From Sphagnum compactum (Eukaryota; Bryophyta; Sphagnopsida; Sphagnales): a stretch of 64,000 nt of DNA. The notes under the pieces were generated by a model. That model was given only the letters and a program-made list of their open reading frames with translations, made no database searches and was not told the origin of the DNA. Positions 13,091 through 23,324 of this stretch are shown here, one piece after another (the stretch's first letter is position 1; the number at the start of each line of letters is the position of its first letter). Both the position numbers and the translations under genes were made by a program. The DNA lies in NCBI GenBank assembly GCA_965153455.1, contig OZ234500.1, positions 14,879,579 to 14,943,578 of the forward strand, given 5' to 3'.

Positions 13091-14150
13091 TGTATATTTC
13101 TAAATCCATTTTTCCATTATCATTAAACAATAGAAACTTCAACACAAAGATGTTCTTCCATGGGGTTTCCAACATTTTTTTTGAACATATAGACTTTTGA
13201 TATTTATCTCATTAATTCTTTAGAAGCATCTTATGGATTCCTACTTGTTTTTGTTTGCACATTTGTATTTTCCTCATATTTGTCTTCCAAAATTACATCA
13301 TTCATAAACATTTCAATTGTCTCATTATTCCCACTTATCCTATTCTCAATTGTAAAAGATTGTTCCATTAAAGTTTTCACAAGAATATGTTAAGAGATAA
13401 TGTGAAAAATAAGTCCCCAACTTATAATCTTTATTTAGAATACTTACTAAAAAAAGACAAGAACGAAAGCAAATTAAAAAATATATTTACAAACAATGGG
13501 TTTAAAGGTGTAAAGTTCAGAGAAAACATTTACAAACAATGGGGTTTTAAGGTGTAGAGAAATAATAAAAAATCACTCACTTTTCTCTCTCAACATGATA
13601 CAAAATGGTTTAAGAGTTTTTTAGAAATGGTTTCAATTTTAATCTTGCACATAATCAAACAAAAACAAATATTCAATTTTCACAACAAATACATTAAAAA
13701 AATCAAATCTAGATTTAAACAAAGAAAACAAGTTCTACCTATAGAAAACAAAACATAATGGAAATTTTTAAAAACAAAAAAAAAATTCAAAACAAGTGAA
13801 AAAAAATCTTACATTAACCTGGTTAGGATGTTTGTTGCATTAAACTCCAAGATTTTTTTCAAATTTTTAATTCAAGTTTGAAGTTATAAATTATAGAGTG
13901 TTAATAATTATGTTCAATTAAAAAATAATTATGCAAATACTAATTAATTATTATGTGAAGTAACTATAATGATTTTAAAATAATGTCACATTAATTACAT
14001 TAATTAATTTCTTCTAATATAAAAATATATATTACATTATATACAAATCTATGTTATAACAATAATTATTTAATGTAACTTAGATTTAATAAACATAATC
14101 CTTTATAATTATTTATAAAAATGATTTATTATGGATTGTAGTAGAAGAAA
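13091..14150. other. AT-rich DNA with one 43-bp duplication
   Basis: No gene was recognised. At about 13,487-13,560 a segment beginning TTTACAAACAATGGG and running into TAAAGGTGTA is present twice in tandem with few differences. The remainder is A/T-rich sequence passing into the satellite array that begins near 14,150. Confidence 0.5.
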
Positions 14151-15200
14151 CCCTTAAAAATTCAATCAAATTTTTTTTGAATTAAAATATAAACTTAAGA
14201 CTCCAAAATAGTATTTAGAATTCAAATATCAATTTTTAGATCAAAGAAGTTTTTTGAGTTAAATAACAAATTTCAGAATTGAAATGTCAATTTTCAGATT
14301 CAAATAATAATATTCAAAATTAAAATGTCCATTTCAAGTCTCAATTAATAAATTTTTGAATTGAAATAATAATTTCAAGAATCCAAAATAATAAATTGGA
14401 ATTCAAATTTCAACTTTCAATTCGAATAATTTCTTAAAATTAAAAAATAAAAATTCAGGATTCAAATATCAAATTTCAAGTTCAAATAAAGATATTTAAA
14501 ATCAAAATGTCAACTTTTAAACTCAATAATTTTTAAAATTGAAACAATAAATTTTAGATTCAAAAAATAATAATTTAGAATTCAAATATCAAGTTTTAGA
14601 TGAAATAAGTTTTTTGAATTTAAATAACAATTTCCAGAATTGAAATGTCAATTTTCCGATTCAAGTAACAATATTCAAAATTGAAATGTCCATTTTTAGA
14701 CTCAATTAATAATTTTCAGACTTGAAGTATTAATTTTTGAGAATCCAAAATAATAATTTGGAATTGAAATTTCAGGTACAAATCAAATGATTATTTAAAA
14801 TTTAAATGCAAAATTTTCAGAGTTGAAATGTGAATTTCATATTCATATAAAAATATTCAAAATTAAAATGTCCATTTTTATAATCAATTAATAATTTTCT
14901 GAATTGAAATACTAATTTTTGGATTTGAAAATATTAATTCAGAATTCAAATATCAAATTTTAAATCAAATAAGCGTTTTGAATTTAAGTTTATAAATATC
15001 ATATTCAAATCAAAAATTTGAAATCAAATAATGTTTTAAAAAATTAAAATAACAATTTTTAGATTCAAATATCAAGTTTCAAATTCTGATATATTTTTAA
15101 AAATTAAAATAGTAGTTTTCAGAATTGAGATATCAATTTTTAGATTTGAATAAAAATTTCGAAGTTCAAATATTAATTTTGAGATTCATTATTTGAACAA
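14150..15200. repeat. Nested AT-rich satellite, about 181-bp unit built from 41- and 58-bp subunits
   Basis: The landmark GAATTCAAAT (or a one- or two-base variant) starts at 14,218, 14,399, 14,578, 14,761, 14,942 and 15,122, giving intervals of 181, 179, 183, 181 and 180 bp. Within the first unit AATT(G/C/A)AAAT words start at 14,219, 14,277, 14,318, 14,359 and 14,400, that is one 58-bp and three 41-bp subunits. The array therefore has a short subunit amplified first and a composite unit amplified afterwards. There are about six copies, diverged from each other. No coding potential. The composite length is close to plant nucleosomal and centromeric satellite units, but nothing here shows a centromeric role. 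Confidence 0.88.
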
Positions 15201-15239
15201 TATACATACGTATGCATATTATATATATTAATTTAATAC

Positions 15240-15533
15240 ATACATTAAAATACACTCATATGTCATTGTAGAATACCTTTAAGATGCAACTAATTTGGTG
15301 ATTATTGTGACTAATGGGACATATAAACTTATTTATGGATGAAAATCAATGTAAAATTGATTCACCCAATAGGATGAAATTTTTAATAGTTACATCATAG
15401 TTGTGAGAATGATCAAAATAGTTGAAATTTGGTCTTGTAGTTGCAAATATTCCCAAATTTAGTCGCAAACGTTTACAAGTCGCATGTAGTCGTAAATGGA
15501 ATGGTTACATTTTGGCTGATTTCTACTAGTGTT
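15240..15533. mobile_element. CACTA-like transposon right end with subterminal repeats
   Basis: The segment ends GATTTCTACTAGTG at 15,520-15,533, whose reverse complement, CACTAGTAGAAATC, begins with the CACTA motif of En/Spm-type transposons. Just inside are several copies of a roughly 10-bp word: GTAGTTGCAAAT, TAGTCGCAAAC, AAGTCGCATG and TAGTCGTAAATG between about 15,437 and 15,500. Subterminal repeats bound by the transposase are a hallmark of CACTA elements. I did not find the partner left end or a 3-bp target duplication. The inner boundary given is only where the recognisable end sequence begins. Confidence 0.55.
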
Positions 15534-15989
15534 TCCCCCCCATTACGAGTTTTCAACACCAACTAACAATTTTTTATTCAACCTTCATTCACATATATAT
15601 TTGGCAAATTTTTAGGCCCAAGTTTTTTAGAGTGTCCAAAGATTCCTCTAGTTCATAGGCAAGCTTCTTTTCTCATTTCTAAAGGTGAGATAGGTTTTTT
15701 CTATGTGGAGGTTATTGCCCAAACAACGTACCTAGGGAAATGGGGGGCCCCAATCATCACATCCAAATTTTTGCAAATCAAACACCCATTTTTTTTAGGA
15801 GCTGCAAGGCCGGTAGTTCATGTCCACTTCCATTCCAGGTTCATCTTAGGTGGGCTCATGATCTTCTACTTCCAACTACTCATGTTTACATCCTTCCATT
15901 CGAATAGATTATATTAGAGGGAAGAAACAAATTATCTTTGGAAAACATCTTGGAAAACATGCATGAACATTTTTTTTCCAATATCATTT
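15534..15989 (+). other. Unassigned stretch upstream of the LINE remnant
   Basis: A plus-strand frame of about 70 codons (15,705-15,917) contains AARPVVHVHFHSRF and reads like decayed protein. It may belong to the LINE remnant that follows, but I cannot place it in a domain. Confidence 0.3.
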
Positions 15990-16740
15990 TAGATTTTTCT
16001 TTTGATTATCATTGTGCTTGACAGAAATCTTGCACATGCCCAAGTTCAAGTGCTTAATTTTTTGTCTACCAATAATTATCCCATATTTTCAAATGGCCTC
16101 TAACATTTTTTTTTCAACACTATACCCAAATTGGCTTCCCCCATCCTCCAATTTGTGGTTTTTTTCAATGCATATGCGGTCAACCCATAGATTTGATAAG
16201 GATACACCTACTTTGTTGTGCTCATAGGGGAAAACACATTGCCACACTTGATGCAGTTCAAGATTTTTTCGCCTTTATTGTTAAGGATGTCAAGTTTTGT
16301 GTCCTAAATGAACAAACTCATGTTCTTTTGGCGCCATCTCTCCAATCTTTGTAGTGACAAGTGGATATTGTGTTTACAATAAATGGTATTCACACTTTAG
16401 CAAATGTGATCATTGTTGACCCAACTCATGCAAATCTTATTTTGTGAACTACTTCTTTTTGGGGAGTGACCCCGACAATTGTAGCTCGGGCAAAGGTTGT
16501 GCCATGTCATGATCGACACCTTGAAGATGATTTTATCCCTCTTGTAGTAGATATATTTAGATATTTACACCAACAAGTTGACAACTTCCTTCATCAATGT
16601 GTCAACATGACATGGTTGACGAAATGTTGTAGAGGACCTTCTCTTTCAATTTTACATTCATTTTATAGGTGGAAAATGTTTGTGGCTCTTCAGAAAATGC
16701 AAGCCGTCACTATCCAATGACATGCAATTATAGTAGCAAG
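15990..16740 (+). pseudogene. Non-LTR retrotransposon (LINE) C-terminal remnant
   Basis: On the plus strand the translation reads DAVQDFFAFIVKD, then NEQTHVLLAPSLQSL, then QVDIVFTINGIHTLANVIIVDPTHANLI, then CHDRHLEDDFIPLVVDIF, LHQQVDNFLHQCVNM and ILHSFYRWK. I recognise this series, from memory of plant LINE polyproteins, as the region after the reverse transcriptase. It is broken by stops. A tandem TAG TGA at 16,352-16,357 stands where related sequences have two Arg codons, as C-to-T change at CGA would give. The reverse transcriptase core itself is not seen. Family placement is inference. Confidence 0.6.
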
Positions 16741-18185
16741 AGAGGCCTCTTTAGGCTTGACATATTTCTATGTTTTTTGCCCATCTTCTTGCATGACTTG
16801 TTTTGTTTTGTGCTATTGGTCATGGGTTCAGATCCTAGGTTACTTGATTTCTCCTTGTAGGGCTCCCCAATGTGCATTTATGCTTTTAGGTGTTGTCTTT
16901 TGTTTGGGCTTTAGTCCTTTTATTTTTTTCTCTTGTTCATTTAGTGGTTGTTTTTTTCTTTATATATATATTCATATGTGAAATGCATAAGCTTTGCTTT
17001 GTGAATGTCCTCTTTATTGTCTATTTCAATGAGGCATTCAAAGACCACATTTGACTAATTTTGAGCAGGAATCCAACTACTTAGGTTAACCATGGAATGT
17101 ATATAGCTTGTTTTGGCAACCTAGGCCACATTGCACAATGGGCATTAACAAACATTTTTTCTTCCCATAAACAGCAACAATAGACAAATTGTAAAGTTGT
17201 TGATTATTTTGTACAAAATTATTTTGTTGTTTACTATCTACACCTAAAAATTGGAATTGAAACCCTCCAAGTGGGTCATAAGAATTGTTGAATTGATTCT
17301 TATGATAATTTTTCACTCCCCAAAAAACAGTCGAGTTAGTTCTAGCAACAATTTTTTAATCCCCTAGAACCACTGGACCAATTCATGGTTTAAGAACTAG
17401 AATCGAGCAACATTGCTTGACTCATCATCTTTTAAATACTCGAAGGGAAAGTGGATGAATCATTCACCCCTTTCATCTAAATTTTATAAATATTATTATT
17501 CATTAACTTTTGGTCAATAATATTAAATGATTTAATAATATTTTAAAACTTCATCCTTCCCATCCATGAATTTTATATTAATTTGATTTTTTTCTTAGAA
17601 TTTACTGTTTTGTCTCAAGGTAGATCAAATTAGTTAACTTTTATTTATGCTTAACCAGAAATTATTAACTAACCCATTTGAGTCTAAAGTAGGCCCCTTG
17701 TCAAAAGATCTTGATATTCAAATCCCATAAGGATTATCTTTGTACCCTATGCCATAATTAATATTGTTTATAAAATCCTCTAGTAACCAATTTTGCCATT
17801 ACAATCCCTAATAGCAAAGGCAAAAACCATCCCCAAAATATGAATTTCAGCCAGACATGATGGTGCTCACACTTCACACGCATGATGGGGGGCAGTCTGT
17901 CAAACTCATGAAGCCCTGGTGCAAGCAAGGGAAGGCCCACACTTCAGGTTCCCATAACACAACACAATACCCATGGAAATCATGTGAACTATGGGTGTGG
18001 TGGGGTCACGGGCATTGGGTGAATGGGTCATAGTGAAGTGAACCGGCACCCACCAGCGCACCATCCACTGGATGGATGCTTGTTATTACTTAGTTGTGGA
18101 TGAACCTCAACTGAGTTAATATTTGGTCTCACCTTGGTAACCAATGCTGCAGGGAATAGGTCTCATACATTGGTCAATAGGTAGA
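16741..18185. other. Intergenic DNA, nothing recognised
   Basis: Short frames on the minus strand (17,316-17,086 and 17,940-17,758) show no recognisable domain. The interval 17,860-18,070 is more GC-rich and retains some CpG. No terminal repeats or RNA genes were found. A T-rich tract at 16,915-16,975 is low complexity. Confidence 0.5.
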
Positions 18186-18404
18186 AAAATAGGTAACTAT
18201 TAGGTAAGTAGGTGGTTTAGGGTTTAGGTAACTAAACCTTGTAGATAAATAGGTACCTAATAGTTACAAATATAAGTAACTAATAGTAACTATTAACCCT
18301 AAACCTATTAACCTAATAGTAACTATTAACCCTAAACCCTAAACCATCTACTTACCTAATAGTTAACTATAAAACAAAATAGGTAACTATTAGGTAAGTA
18401 GATG
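18186..18404. repeat. TAGGTAAC/TAGGTAAG repeats with telomere-like TTTAGGG words, inverted
   Basis: GGTAACTATTAGGTAAGTAG occurs near 18,191 and again near 18,382, and its complement (CTACTTACCTAATAGTTA-type) lies between, so the block is partly palindromic. Short TTTAGGG-type strings occur in both senses: GGTTTAGGGTTTAGG at about 18,214 and CCCTAAACCCTAAACC at about 18,330. TTTAGGG is the usual plant telomere repeat, but only two or three units are present and they merge into TAGGTAA words, so this is an interstitial telomere-like fragment at most. Confidence 0.65.
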
Positions 18405-18412
18405 GTTTATAC
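18405..18412. repeat. Target-site duplication, left copy (GTTTATAC)
   Basis: This is identical to 18,888-18,895 on the other side of the hAT-like element. The exact 8-bp identity argues that the insertion is fairly recent compared with the surrounding DNA. Confidence 0.85.
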
Positions 18413-18887
18413 CAAGTGTTCGTTCAACAATTCTCATTTTTTATGAAAATTGTCGGTTTCAATTATCACAACCATTTAAAAGAAACTTTAAAGTTCTCAT
18501 TTTTAAAAATAAAAAAATAGATTTAGAGAACCTTTTAGGGTTTCAGATTTTTGGAAAACATAACCAAATGACCCGCGGCCCCCTTTGTGGGAAGCTTCTT
18601 CACAAAGCTCGCGCTAAAAGATGCGCTGAAGAGATGTTGAGCTTCGCCACTCAAAACCTAAACCTAACTAACCTAAACCTAACTAAACACCTAAAAACCG
18701 ATTCCCTCTTATTTTAATACCTTGGAAGGTTATCACTTTCGGCCTCCAAGTGATGATACCTTTTAAAGTTTTTCAAAAAGTCGATTCTTAGGGGGGGGAG
18801 AACTGGCAGTCAGGTTCTCAAAAGGTTATCACCTTATGTGAAAGCATTAAAAGTTCTCACTGCAAAAGTGAGAACCGCTCAACACTG
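18413..18887. mobile_element. Non-autonomous hAT element, 475 bp, with 8-bp target duplication
   Basis: The 8-bp sequence GTTTATAC occurs immediately outside both ends (18,405-18,412 and 18,888-18,895). The left end starts CAAGTGTTCG and the right end, reverse-complemented, starts CAGTGTTGAG. Further in, both ends carry TTCTCA(C/T)TTTT. An 8-bp target duplication with CA-G type ends is diagnostic of hAT transposons. There is no transposase frame, so the element needed one in trans. It is inserted in the TAGGTAA repeat block, so it is younger than that block. CpG-bearing sequence at 18,570-18,640 is less decayed than the neighbourhood. Confidence 0.85.
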
Positions 18888-18895
18888 GTTTATAC
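18888..18895. repeat. Target-site duplication, right copy (GTTTATAC)
   Basis: This is identical to 18,405-18,412 and directly follows the terminal AACACTG of the hAT-like element. Confidence 0.85.
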
Positions 18896-18940
18896 ATTGG
18901 TAAGGGCTGTTTTTACTACCTACCTAATAATAACCTGCTT

Positions 18941-20480
18941 CATTGGGAACGTGTGAGAACAGGCTATGAACATGATGAGAAGGAGCCATTGCTGATTGGC
19001 CCATCACCAATATTTTTGGATCTTGGTGCCACTCCCCAACATAGAAGCCTAAATATACTTCCATCCCCAAAATAGAAGCATTACCATGCCCCCCCCCCCC
19101 CACCCCCCACAAAACCCAAAAGAAAAAGCCAAACCCCCTGAAGCCTTCTCATTCATTAAATTTTTTTTTTTCCAAAATGATGTGTCACCATTTGCAACCT
19201 GGACTAATACCCCCATTATAAAGTGAGGGTACTTATTCACCTCTCCTATTCATTAGATGGGCTGTGTCCCAAGTTCTTTTAAAAATTTAATTTAATTTTT
19301 AATTTTTATTTTTGCAACAGGCCATTTTGATTGGCCCATCACAAAAAAGAAAAAAAACTTTGGATGCTATCCAAAATAGCAGTTTTTGTGTGAGGATGGA
19401 GTGCCTCTCCTTTGGCTTACTTATGTAGGTGAGAAAGGAAGAATTTTGGGCAAACTATATTAGGTTATTTGAGGTCCTATTCGGAACAGCCTTGAGGAAC
19501 ACATGGGGAACCTGAACTAATATCATTGGGAACGTGTGAGAACAGGCTATGAACATGATGAGAACAAAAGAATTCAAAAAAATCCATCCCCCTCCTGCAC
19601 CCCCATCCCCACCCCCAAAAGCAAAAAAGATGAATCATCACATTCCATGCATGCATATTATATTCCTAGACATGGTTAAAAGCCACGATTCTTTTTGCCT
19701 CAGTTAATACCCCTTTTACAAAGCACACCATACCTATTCAAGTCAAAAGAGGTGTCCAATATGTGACACACAACTAGTAAATAACTTTGTTCCAAAGGAA
19801 TGCTAACTATATGAACTTTGTTTTCTTCCTTTTGGAATAAGTTAGTTACCCATCACTCAAACATGATTTCTTAAATTGAAATTGGTCCTCCATTCTTTAA
19901 TTCAACAATCATTAAAAATATATAATTGTTGGATCTATTAATTAGTTGTGGGGTTTATCCCAAAGTTCCTTATAAATAAAAAAATGGCAATGAGCTACTT
20001 TGGTCGACCAATCACAAAATATTATGAAACTTTGGACTCACCCCAACATAGAAGTTTGCTCTCTCCACTTAGAATTATATTGGTTCCCTTTGGCCCGCCT
20101 GGATAGTTATGAGATCTCAACTTTAGGCAAAGGTTATGGGATAAAGTGTAGTGCTATTGGGAATACCTTGGGGAACAAATTGGGAACTTGAGAAATGTGT
20201 CAGAAACATATTGGAAATATGGTAGGAACAGATTGAGAATGTGATGGGAACAATTTGGAATATCAAAATCCGAAAAGCCCACCCCACCTCCCAAAGGAAC
20301 AAAATAGGACTTTCTTACCCCATCACCTCATTGGTTAAGTAGAATTTCTATCCTTTTTTGCATAGACTAATTCCCCATCCTTGATTGTGGGCTATAGGTA
20401 TCAGTGTTGTGCAATTATTTGAATTTTGTAAAACCTAGGGTTTCAAGTACATATTCCAAAACCCATAATTCACTATTGTG
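18941..20480. repeat. Degenerate tandem repeat of roughly 500-680 bp units
   Basis: A perfect 41-bp direct repeat beginning CATTGGGAACGTGTGAGAAC starts at 18,941 and 19,524, and a decayed third version lies near 20,192-20,250. Other landmarks recur in the same order: ATTGGCCCATCAC at about 18,995 and 19,331 and CGACCAATCAC at 20,014; CAACATAGAAG at 19,039 and 20,042; (G)ACTAATACCCCC at about 19,202, TTAATACCCC at 19,704 and GACTAATTCCCC at 20,366. C-rich runs lie at matching places, including C13 near 19,087. No gene is seen. The unit is unidentified. Confidence 0.6.
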
Positions 20481-20905
20481 TTTTTCTTTAATTTCAACTT
20501 TGAAAGTTCCTTATAGGACTAATTATTGACTAATTAGCTTTGCAACTAGACTCCTTGATGCTCAGGAAGAACAAATACACGTGAAAAGGGTAAATTCTTC
20601 CTAATGTAGCCTCACTCTTCAATTGCAAATTATGGCCTAAATCCACAATGAGACATTTGAAAGCTCCAAAATATAACAAAGTCACTATGAAAATTGGGCA
20701 CCCAAGCTTCAAGTGCTCATGTAGCCTAGGGGGGGGGGCTCTGGAACTATGAGGATTAATTTTTGATTAATCCCTTTTAGCACATAGGTAGACTATCAAA
20801 CATACTACAACACAGCACTTGCAATATTCGTCATTCACATGATTTTCAACATGAAACTTTACATTCTGTTATTATAGGATCACCCACACGTTTAAAGTCG
20901 AATTT
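20481..20905. other. Intergenic DNA, nothing recognised
   Basis: No repeat end, gene or RNA was seen. A nine-base G run lies at about 20,730. Confidence 0.45.
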
Positions 20906-21260
20906 TTATGTGAGAATCTTATATATAAATTCAGTAAGTCTGTCTGTGCGTCTGTTTGACACGACAATTTTGTTGCAATTCTATGGCAGAACCGGCCTCT
21001 GCATTTTCTATGGCAGAACCGGGCAATGCATTTTCTATGATAGGGCTTGGTAACGGGGTGGGGGGGGGGGGGCCAGCACGGGGTGGGAAGTTAATTATAT
21101 ATAACAGGGGACGGGGGGGGGGGGGATCAACGGGTTAAAGAATCGGAGTGGAAAATGCGAAGGACGGGGGGGGGGTCGACGGGGTAAAGAACCGGAGTGG
21201 GCAATGGGAAGGACCGGGCGGGGGGGAGCTCGACGGGTGCATTATGCACCGGGTTCACAC
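20906..21260. repeat. G-run tandem array with TCTGTCTGT lead-in and short hairpin; possible rolling-circle transposon end
   Basis: After TATATATAAATTCAGTAAG comes TCTGTCTGTGCGTCTG (about 20,938). Then two CTATGGCAGAACCGG units start at 20,981 and 21,009 with a third, degenerate one at 21,035. Next come two 50-54 bp units made of a G7-G12 run followed by (T/G)CGACGGGGTAAAGAACCGG-like sequence, at about 21,115-21,230. The block closes with a perfect GGTGCA-TTA-TGCACC hairpin at about 21,236-21,251. CpG is frequent, unlike the flanks. A TATATA plus TCTGTCTG start and a terminal hairpin recall ends of Helentron-type elements, but that is recollection, not proof. Confidence 0.55.
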
Positions 21261-23324
21261 TAGTTACACCTAAAGGGAGTTCATCACATGCACCTAAAGA
21301 TTCTCCTTTATGGGGATCACTCACAAAAAATTATAAAATTTTCACAATTTTATTCACAATAATCTTCACATTTTATTTTTTCAAGGCCTCCTATTCACAT
21401 ATGATACTTTTACAAGTCTTGATAACAACTAACAACACAAATTTATTGAATGCAAATTATGAGCCAAAGCTCCAATATCTACCCCTTATATACTTGAAGG
21501 AAAAATATGAATGAATATTTAACCACATTCATCTACATAAATTCTCCATGTATTAAACCAATCATCACATGTCACTTATAACTTTTCATCTTTTTATAGA
21601 TAGACTTTACATTATTTGGAATCTAGGATTTGGTCAAGTCCACATACTTAACCTTACACTATTACAAACCTAAAATAGTTATCTAAATTATTCATAATCA
21701 ACCCTTATGCCCCTCGCTGAAAGATTTTCCTTATAGGGCCCATGAGGTTCATTATGTTATTCCCCATTTTTATCCATACCATTACCCCAAACAATAATGC
21801 TATTATTTGCAATTACTACTAATTATTTTGTTGTTACACTCCCACCTCAGCCACCACATGACTTTCCTTTTCTTCATCGACCTTAATACATTCAACTAAA
21901 AATCTCAAAGTTGGCTCGTTGCAACCTCATATTCCAAACCACAATAGAAGATCAACCAAAAAACCCCCAAAACACACACACACACACATGCACAAAACGA
22001 CACAAAGTTCTTCAACTAATAGCCTTCCATCTCCTTCCTTTTTAATATTGAACTCCCCATTGTAACCCCATGTTCATGAGAATTTCGATCCCATAAATAT
22101 GTACACCTTGTAACATCATGCATTCTTAGATGGGTAAAAAAAAACCCATTAAGTATCCACCCTATTAACAATCCATCCATCATTTAGACCCCCCACAATT
22201 ACCAATGCACCTCATCAAAAAAGAGCAACCAAACAAAACCTCCATGGAAAATAACCAAAAATAAACATGAAAAAACTTGAAATTAAAATCGTTGAAAAAT
22301 ACCAAGAAGAAGGGTCAAATCATCAAGAAATGAATAGACAAAAACAGACATCAAGTTACCAAATACCATAAAACTAGAAGATCATGAAAGCTTAATCAAA
22401 TCTTGGCTAATGAAAGTCCCCCATAATCACTTCCCATTAGCATTTCAATTGTCAAAGATGAAACACCCATTAGAAAAAAATTTAAAACTTAGAAACCCCA
22501 TTCAACATAAGGATGATATCCTGAACAAGGAAAATACATATGTGCAATGTTATGGTAAAATAGATGGCTAAATTCACATGCCCTTAAGTTCTTCATGAAA
22601 CATAAAAAATGAACCTTTAAATGGCAACAACAAAAAGAAAATAGGAAGGAAAATTCACGGGCATGTTCCCTAATTATGTGTAGTAGGAAAAAAAGGGTGT
22701 GTTGGAGATTTGAGATGACGAATAAGATAAAATGACAAATTCTTGAACACCACATAGACAAGTCACCTATCCACATATTAAACAATGCAAGTGATCAATG
22801 AAAATAGAACTTAATATGGGTCAAAAACTTGTTTTGAATTCACTACACTCACACAAACCAAACTTGGGAGGAGGCCATTACCCTTTTCCCTATAGTATGA
22901 TTTAGAATTTTTTACAACGATTGCATTGAAATGATTATTTTTACTAATTTCCAAATTATGAATCTCACAACTTCTTTGTATGAACTCCAATTAAAGAGCT
23001 CCCAATTATAAAATCAACCACAAAGTTGTAGCCCTTGACAATCTTTCCAATGACATGTAACACATTTTCACCCAACTCCCAAAGTAGGATTTCATCTCAA
23101 GAATTCAAAATGTGCTTCCTTTTCATTCCCCCAATGTAATTAGGCCTTTTTTTTTGCCTTAATTTGTTTGTGACCCATTTCTTATTTGCCTTGCCTTAGC
23201 CTTTGTCACAAGCCCAAGGTTAAGGTCATGACAACAATAATGGGGGTGTTAAATAGTGGTTAAGTATGATGCAATGTCCAAGCTTTAATGCCCATAAAAA
23301 TGTATGTTGCCCAAAAAAAAAGAA
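21261..23324. other. AT-rich intergenic DNA, nothing recognised
   Basis: No transposon motif or persuasive frame was found on either strand. A CA dinucleotide tract lies at about 21,973-21,988. The minus-strand frame 22,785-22,489 is Phe/His-rich with no recognisable domain. Confidence 0.5.

Noticed and set aside
16801-16860. tRNA-like B box (GGTTCAGATCC)
   Set aside because: No A box at the right distance and no acceptor stem. It is a chance match in coding debris.
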